This document shows, piece after piece, positions 60,557-64,000 of a stretch of 64,000 nt of DNA. The stretch comes from JBOFMT01 sp051658525 (lineage in GTDB: Bacteria > Bacillota_I > Bacilli_A > Erysipelotrichales > Erysipelotrichaceae): the NCBI GenBank assembly GCA_051658525.1, contig JBOFMT010000009.1, positions 1 to 64,000 of the forward strand, given 5' to 3'. Positions within the stretch are counted from its first letter, which is position 1, and the number at the start of each line of letters is the position of its first letter. The translations under genes and the position numbers were made by a program. Below the pieces are notes generated by a model. It ran no database searches, was not told the origin of the DNA, and saw only the letters and a program-made list of their open reading frames with translations.

Positions 60557-61317
60557 AAGAGCTACTAGGGATTGCTCTGGTTGTCTGGAGCTATTTTACA
60601 CTGGGGTTTCTTGTTGCCATACTAAAAAACAAACTGTCGATTGTTGATAGTTTATGGGGACCAGGGTTTGGTGTTGTTGGAGTTGCAGCGCTTGTTATTT
60701 ATCAAAACAGTTCCATCGTAGCATTACTTGTTGTCGCCCTAGTGCTCGTTTGGGGAGGTCGATTATCCTATCACATCACCAAGCGAAATTGGGGACAAAA
60801 AGAAGATTATCGCTATGCAGAGATGCGAGAACGATGGCAAGGTCGCTGGTTTTATCTAAAAGTTTATTGTTTTGTTTTCCTGTTGCAAGGATGTTTTCTA
60901 AGCATCATTGCAGTGGGTATCGTATGGATTGCAAGTCAAAGTCTTGTTGAAGTTACACCGCTTGTAATCTTTGGCTTTGTTGTTGCGCTCACTGGACTTG
61001 CGATTGAAGCAATTTCTGATGCTCAATTACGGGCGTTCAAACACGCAAAGCGCGGTCGTTTTTTAATGGAAGGATTATGGAAGTATTCACGTCATCCCAA
61101 TTACTTTGGTGAGAGTCTTGTTTGGTGGGGCATCTTCTTGATTGCTCTTGCTAGTGATGCGTACTGGGTGATCCTTTCTCCTATCTTTATTACTTACTTA
61201 CTAAATTATGTCAGTGGTATCCCACTGTTAGAAAAGAAATACAAAGACAATGTCGAATATCAAGACTATGCAAAGAGGACTAGCCGCTTTCTGATGTTAC
61301 CACCGAAAAAAAGCTAA
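60553..61317 (+). CDS. DUF1295 integral membrane protein (steroid reductase/ICMT-like fold)
   Basis: A 254-residue protein of about six or seven membrane spans. The C-terminal signature GLWKYSRHPNYFGESLVWWG is that of DUF1295 and of the NAD(P)H- or SAM-binding region in 5-alpha-reductase and isoprenylcysteine methyltransferase relatives. The bacterial substrate is unknown. It overlaps the FakAB-like gene by four bases (ATGA), hinting at a lipid-related role. Confidence 0.85.
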   Translation: MKELLGIALVVWSYFTLGFLVAILKNKLSIVDSLWGPGFGVVGVAALVIYQNSSIVALLVVALVLVWGGRLSYHITKRNWGQKEDYRYAEMRERWQGRWFYLKVYCFVFLLQGCFLSIIAVGIVWIASQSLVEVTPLVIFGFVVALTGLAIEAISDAQLRAFKHAKRGRFLMEGLWKYSRHPNYFGESLVWWGIFLIALASDAYWVILSPIFITYLLNYVSGIPLLEKKYKDNVEYQDYAKRTSRFLMLPPKKS

Positions 61318-61320
61318 AAT

Positions 61321-61345
61321 AAAAGCGCGATTTGTTCGCGCTTTT
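61321..61345. terminator. Bidirectional terminator between DUF1295 and LCP genes
   Basis: AAAAGCGCGA and TCGCGCTTTT form a perfect 10-bp stem with loop TTTGT, usable from both sides. Confidence 0.9.
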
Positions 61346-61347
61346 TG

Positions 61348-62988
61348 TTATTCTTCACTTTGTGGAGAATCGATCGTGAGATCTTCATAATAATCAGGTG
61401 GGATAAATCCACGCGCTTCCGCATAGACCATACCTTCTAAGACGGGCAAGATATGATTTGCTTGTTTTAAGTTGTTTAAATCAAAAGCGAAATCATCCAT
61501 TGACATGGACTCTTTCATCGCATAATACATATCATAAACGTATTGTAATGAGTGGTAAGAAAGATAATAGACACTCAGTGGTAGTCCTGCAATACTAGCG
61601 GTAACCTCCTCACCAAAGGTACCATCGACTATGTAGCTACCAAAGGTCCATGGTTTAATGTTATCGAGTTGATAAGATATAAAATCCATCACCTGATTGG
61701 TTGGAATGTTGGTTACTACAAAGGTTGGAGCAACGGATAACAAGGTGTTAATTCTTGTAACCCCTGCTGGAGATAATAACTTGGTAATCATTGCTGCCAA
61801 GACGCGTTGTTGCGCTTGGTTTCGTCCAATATCACCGTAACTTTTACGGTGACGAGCAAAGGCTAGGGCTTGGGAACCATTCAAGGTTTGAACGCCAGCT
61901 TCCAAACAAATCAAATCCGATTGATCTGTACTGCGGTATTCATTGCTTTCACAGAATTCGACCATAACATCAACATCGATGCCACCTAAGGCATTGACGA
62001 TTTCAATTACACTTGTAAAACTCACCTTTACAAAGAAGTCAATTTCAATACCAAGCACAGCACTCATAGAATCGATGGTTGCATCAACGCCATAGATACC
62101 TGTGTGGGTTAATTTGTCATTATAGCCATAGGCTCCCGTATTAGGAATATAGGCATCGCGAGGAAAGGAAATCATTTCCACATGATTGGCCAAAGGATTT
62201 ACAATGAGTAGCATATTCACATCGCTGCGTAAATCCTGGTTGGGATCCACAGCCTCATCAATACCGGAAAGATAAATCGTAAAGGTTTCATTACGAATAT
62301 CCTTTGTACTCGTTGAAGTATAGGAATCTTTCTTTTTTTGATAACTCTTGATGACGCGAATATGTTCATAAATACTATCGTCAGCAGCCGTTAAAATTTG
62401 TAGTTGCTTATCCGAGATAATGACAGCATCCAATTCTTGATCAATCAGTGTTGTTAATAGTTGATTATAAGAAAGCTCAGGAACAAAGCGAATATTGGTT
62501 ACTTCTTTACTCAGTTCATATTTCGCATAACTTCCATTCACATCATCACTACCATTTTGATAGCCTACACGTTTTTCATAGAGATCTTCTACTGTTTCAA
62601 CACTAGAATCCACAGAGGTAACGATGGATATTTGTTCGTAGGCACGTCCATCACTGTCTAAGATGTTTTGAATGTTTGTGTTTACTTCATAGACAAAGAC
62701 ACTACCAAAAATTAAACAAGCGGTTAAGCTTAGATTGAAAAAGCGATAGAGAAACGTCCAAAACCCTCGAATTTTAGTATAGGTAATGAGCAAAAGAATC
62801 AAGAAAGTTAAGGCGAGAATGGTCCCAATTAGATAGTACCAATTGGTTGGTAACGACTTGGTTGTCGTAAGCATAAAGACAAACGCGATACTTGCCAATC
62901 CAAACAATAAAGATAGGAAGATATTCAATCGATGGCGCTTGCCAAAAATCGAACGATCGTAAGATTGGTGTTCATAATTTTGTTTCAT
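61348..62988 (-). CDS. LCP-family cell-wall glycopolymer transferase with extra extracytoplasmic domain
   Basis: A 546-residue LytR-CpsA-Psr protein that ligates anionic polymers to peptidoglycan. Three membrane helices (residues ~22-102) are followed by an insert (~115-215) that looks like one lobe of a periplasmic binding protein (ISIVTSVDSSVETVEDL, VGYQNGSDD, LDAVIISDKQLQIL), then the LCP core: NMLLIVNP, FPRDAYIP, NDKLTHTGIYG and AFARHRKSYGDIGRNQAQQ, which carry the catalytic Arg/Asp residues. The long N-terminal part and insert make it larger than simple LCP proteins. Start: ATG at 62988 with GAGGTAC upstream. Confidence 0.87.
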   Translation of the reverse strand: MKQNYEHQSYDRSIFGKRHRLNIFLSLLFGLASIAFVFMLTTTKSLPTNWYYLIGTILALTFLILLLITYTKIRGFWTFLYRFFNLSLTACLIFGSVFVYEVNTNIQNILDSDGRAYEQISIVTSVDSSVETVEDLYEKRVGYQNGSDDVNGSYAKYELSKEVTNIRFVPELSYNQLLTTLIDQELDAVIISDKQLQILTAADDSIYEHIRVIKSYQKKKDSYTSTSTKDIRNETFTIYLSGIDEAVDPNQDLRSDVNMLLIVNPLANHVEMISFPRDAYIPNTGAYGYNDKLTHTGIYGVDATIDSMSAVLGIEIDFFVKVSFTSVIEIVNALGGIDVDVMVEFCESNEYRSTDQSDLICLEAGVQTLNGSQALAFARHRKSYGDIGRNQAQQRVLAAMITKLLSPAGVTRINTLLSVAPTFVVTNIPTNQVMDFISYQLDNIKPWTFGSYIVDGTFGEEVTASIAGLPLSVYYLSYHSLQYVYDMYYAMKESMSMDDFAFDLNNLKQANHILPVLEGMVYAEARGFIPPDYYEDLTIDSPQSEE

Positions 62989-63098
62989 AAAGGTACCTCT
63001 TAACTTATTTATTATACCGTATCATAGATTAAAATAAAATATTATCGGTTAATATTGTGATTTTTCATGATATAAAGGCAAATCGAATGGTATTTTGG

Positions 63099-63104
63099 TA
63101 TAAT
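63099..63104 (+). promoter_or_regulatory. Extended -10 promoter of pcrA
   Basis: TTGGTATAAT includes a TGn extension before TATAAT; no clear -35 is seen. The pcrA start codon follows 18 bases later. Confidence 0.45.
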
Positions 63105-63122
63105 ATAGCGTGAGGTGATTTT

Positions 63123-64000
63123 GTGTCTACATTACTACAAAACTTAAATGAAAACCAAAGAGCAGCGGTTGAGAATGTCTCATCCCATCTGCGGATCATA
63201 GCGGGTGCTGGCTCTGGAAAAACACGTGTGATTACGACACGAATAGCACATTTAATTCAAGACTTGGGTGTGTATGCCCCAAGTGTTTTAGCCATTACCT
63301 TTACCAATAAGGCGGCAAATGAAATGAAAGAGCGACTTCATAAGATGTTGGGACAAGAAGGTGCTGGGGTAACGATATCAACCATCCATGCACTTTGTGT
63401 CAAAATTTTACGAGAAGATATTTATGTATTTGGTTATCCTAGGAATTTTACAATAGCTGATACGGATGATCAAAAAACCATCTTAAAGGAAGCATATGCA
63501 CTCTATGGAGTTGATGTGAAAGCGTATAGTTATAATCATGTTCTCTCTTATATTTCCAACTGTAAAACAGCTAAAGTATCATGTGAGGAAGCTGTACGTC
63601 TAGGAGAGTACAACGAAGGGGAAACACTGAAAGCAAAAGTGTATACCTATTACCAAAAACGTTTGCAGGATTTATTTGCTTTGGACTTTGATGATTTATT
63701 GTTGAAGACAGAACAATTATTACGTGAACATGCGGATCGCCGTGAGAAATGGCAACGGCGATTTGACTATTTACATGTAGATGAATTTCAAGATGTTGAC
63801 GCGATTCAATATAGTATTGTACGTTCTTTAGTAAAAGAGAGTGCAGTTTTGTGTGTGGTGGGGGATCCCGATCAAACCATCTACACGTGGCGTGGAGCAA
63901 AAGTAGATATCATCATGAATTTCGAACGCGATTTTCCACATGTTCAAACCATTTATCTCAATGAGAACTATCGTTCCAATGAACCGATTCTACAGGCGGC
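63123..64000 (+). CDS. pcrA: UvrD/PcrA-family DNA helicase, N-terminal part (cut by window edge)
   Basis: An open frame runs from GTG 63123 to the right edge (292 codons, no stop). It encodes the 1A/1B domains of a superfamily 1 helicase: LNENQRAAVENV (Q motif), Walker A AGAGSGKTR, motif Ia ITFTNKAANEMKER, DEFQDVD (Walker B, motif II), VVGDPDQTIYTWRGA (motif III) and NYRSNEPIL. PcrA removes recombination intermediates and aids repair and rolling-circle replication. GAGGTGA sits five bases before the GTG. It could alternatively be a close paralogue. Confidence 0.9.
   Translation, partial: MSTLLQNLNENQRAAVENVSSHLRIIAGAGSGKTRVITTRIAHLIQDLGVYAPSVLAITFTNKAANEMKERLHKMLGQEGAGVTISTIHALCVKILREDIYVFGYPRNFTIADTDDQKTILKEAYALYGVDVKAYSYNHVLSYISNCKTAKVSCEEAVRLGEYNEGETLKAKVYTYYQKRLQDLFALDFDDLLLKTEQLLREHADRREKWQRRFDYLHVDEFQDVDAIQYSIVRSLVKESAVLCVVGDPDQTIYTWRGAKVDIIMNFERDFPHVQTIYLNENYRSNEPILQA

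Overview
The window is AT-rich, compactly coded chromosomal DNA of a low-GC Gram-positive bacterium (Bacillota). Ribosomal gene order, zinc-type S14 and L36, an ECF transporter module, LCP and LtrA proteins, and the absence of outer-membrane genes all fit; the protein sequences look most like Erysipelotrichia to me, but that placement is an impression and not a search result.

Layout. (1) 1-138: end of an rRNA operon (5S rRNA, cut at the left edge) and its terminator. (2) 257-15849: an alpha-glucan locus with an amylosucrase-like protein that has lost its catalytic residues, a MalEFG-type importer without an ATPase, branching enzyme, glycogen/maltodextrin phosphorylase, pullulanase, a small PucR-type regulator, a GH13 hydrolase, and a convergent atypical GH13 enzyme. 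No glycogen synthesis genes (glgC, glgA) are present. (3) 16138-20580: str operon (rpsL-rpsG-fusA-tuf) behind a near-consensus promoter and a foldable leader. (4) 20606-21856: TPP riboswitch with the thiamine transporter gene thiT, then ferritin. (5) 21896-36284: S10-spc-alpha operons from rpsJ to rplQ, with secY, adk, map, infA and rpoA, but without rpmD (L30). (6) 36301-43500: LtrA-like membrane protein, tRNA methyltransferase TrmR, a membrane-anchored RraB-like protein, ecfA1-ecfA2-ecfT-truA, a PHP phosphatase and a flavodoxin-like protein. (7) 43595-44582: rplM-rpsI. (8) 44782-51525: a Ugp-like ABC importer operon containing a cytoplasmic phosphodiesterase/phosphatase, preceded by 11-bp-spaced TTAACA-type repeats that resemble a Pho box, then a stand-alone MsmX-type ATPase. 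(9) 51674-64000: membrane and envelope genes (a 7TM protein with a degenerate GGDEF domain, cardiolipin synthase, patatin, a methyltransferase, a lipoprotein, a small secreted-protein/membrane-protein pair, a fused FakA-FakB-like protein, a DUF1295 protein, an LCP protein) and the start of pcrA at the right edge.

How the genes fit together. Maltodextrins would be imported by MalEFG, probably energised by the MsmX-type ATPase at 50351, then debranched by PulA, phosphorolysed by GlgP and trimmed by the GH13 enzymes. GlgB rearranges the polymer. A shared 16-bp near-palindrome lies at the MalE promoter and upstream of the convergent GH13 gene, suggesting one common LacI/CcpA-type regulator. ThiT would use the EcfA1-A2-T module found 20 kb downstream. 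The Ugp-like operon looks like a phosphate-starvation scavenging unit.

The strongest candidates for something undescribed are the catalytically dead amylosucrase paralogue heading the glucan locus, the Pho-box-like Ugp/phosphodiesterase operon, the overlapping secreted-protein/small-membrane-protein cassette at 57621-58306, and the degenerate-GGDEF receptor. I see no CRISPR array, tRNA gene, transposase or prophage.
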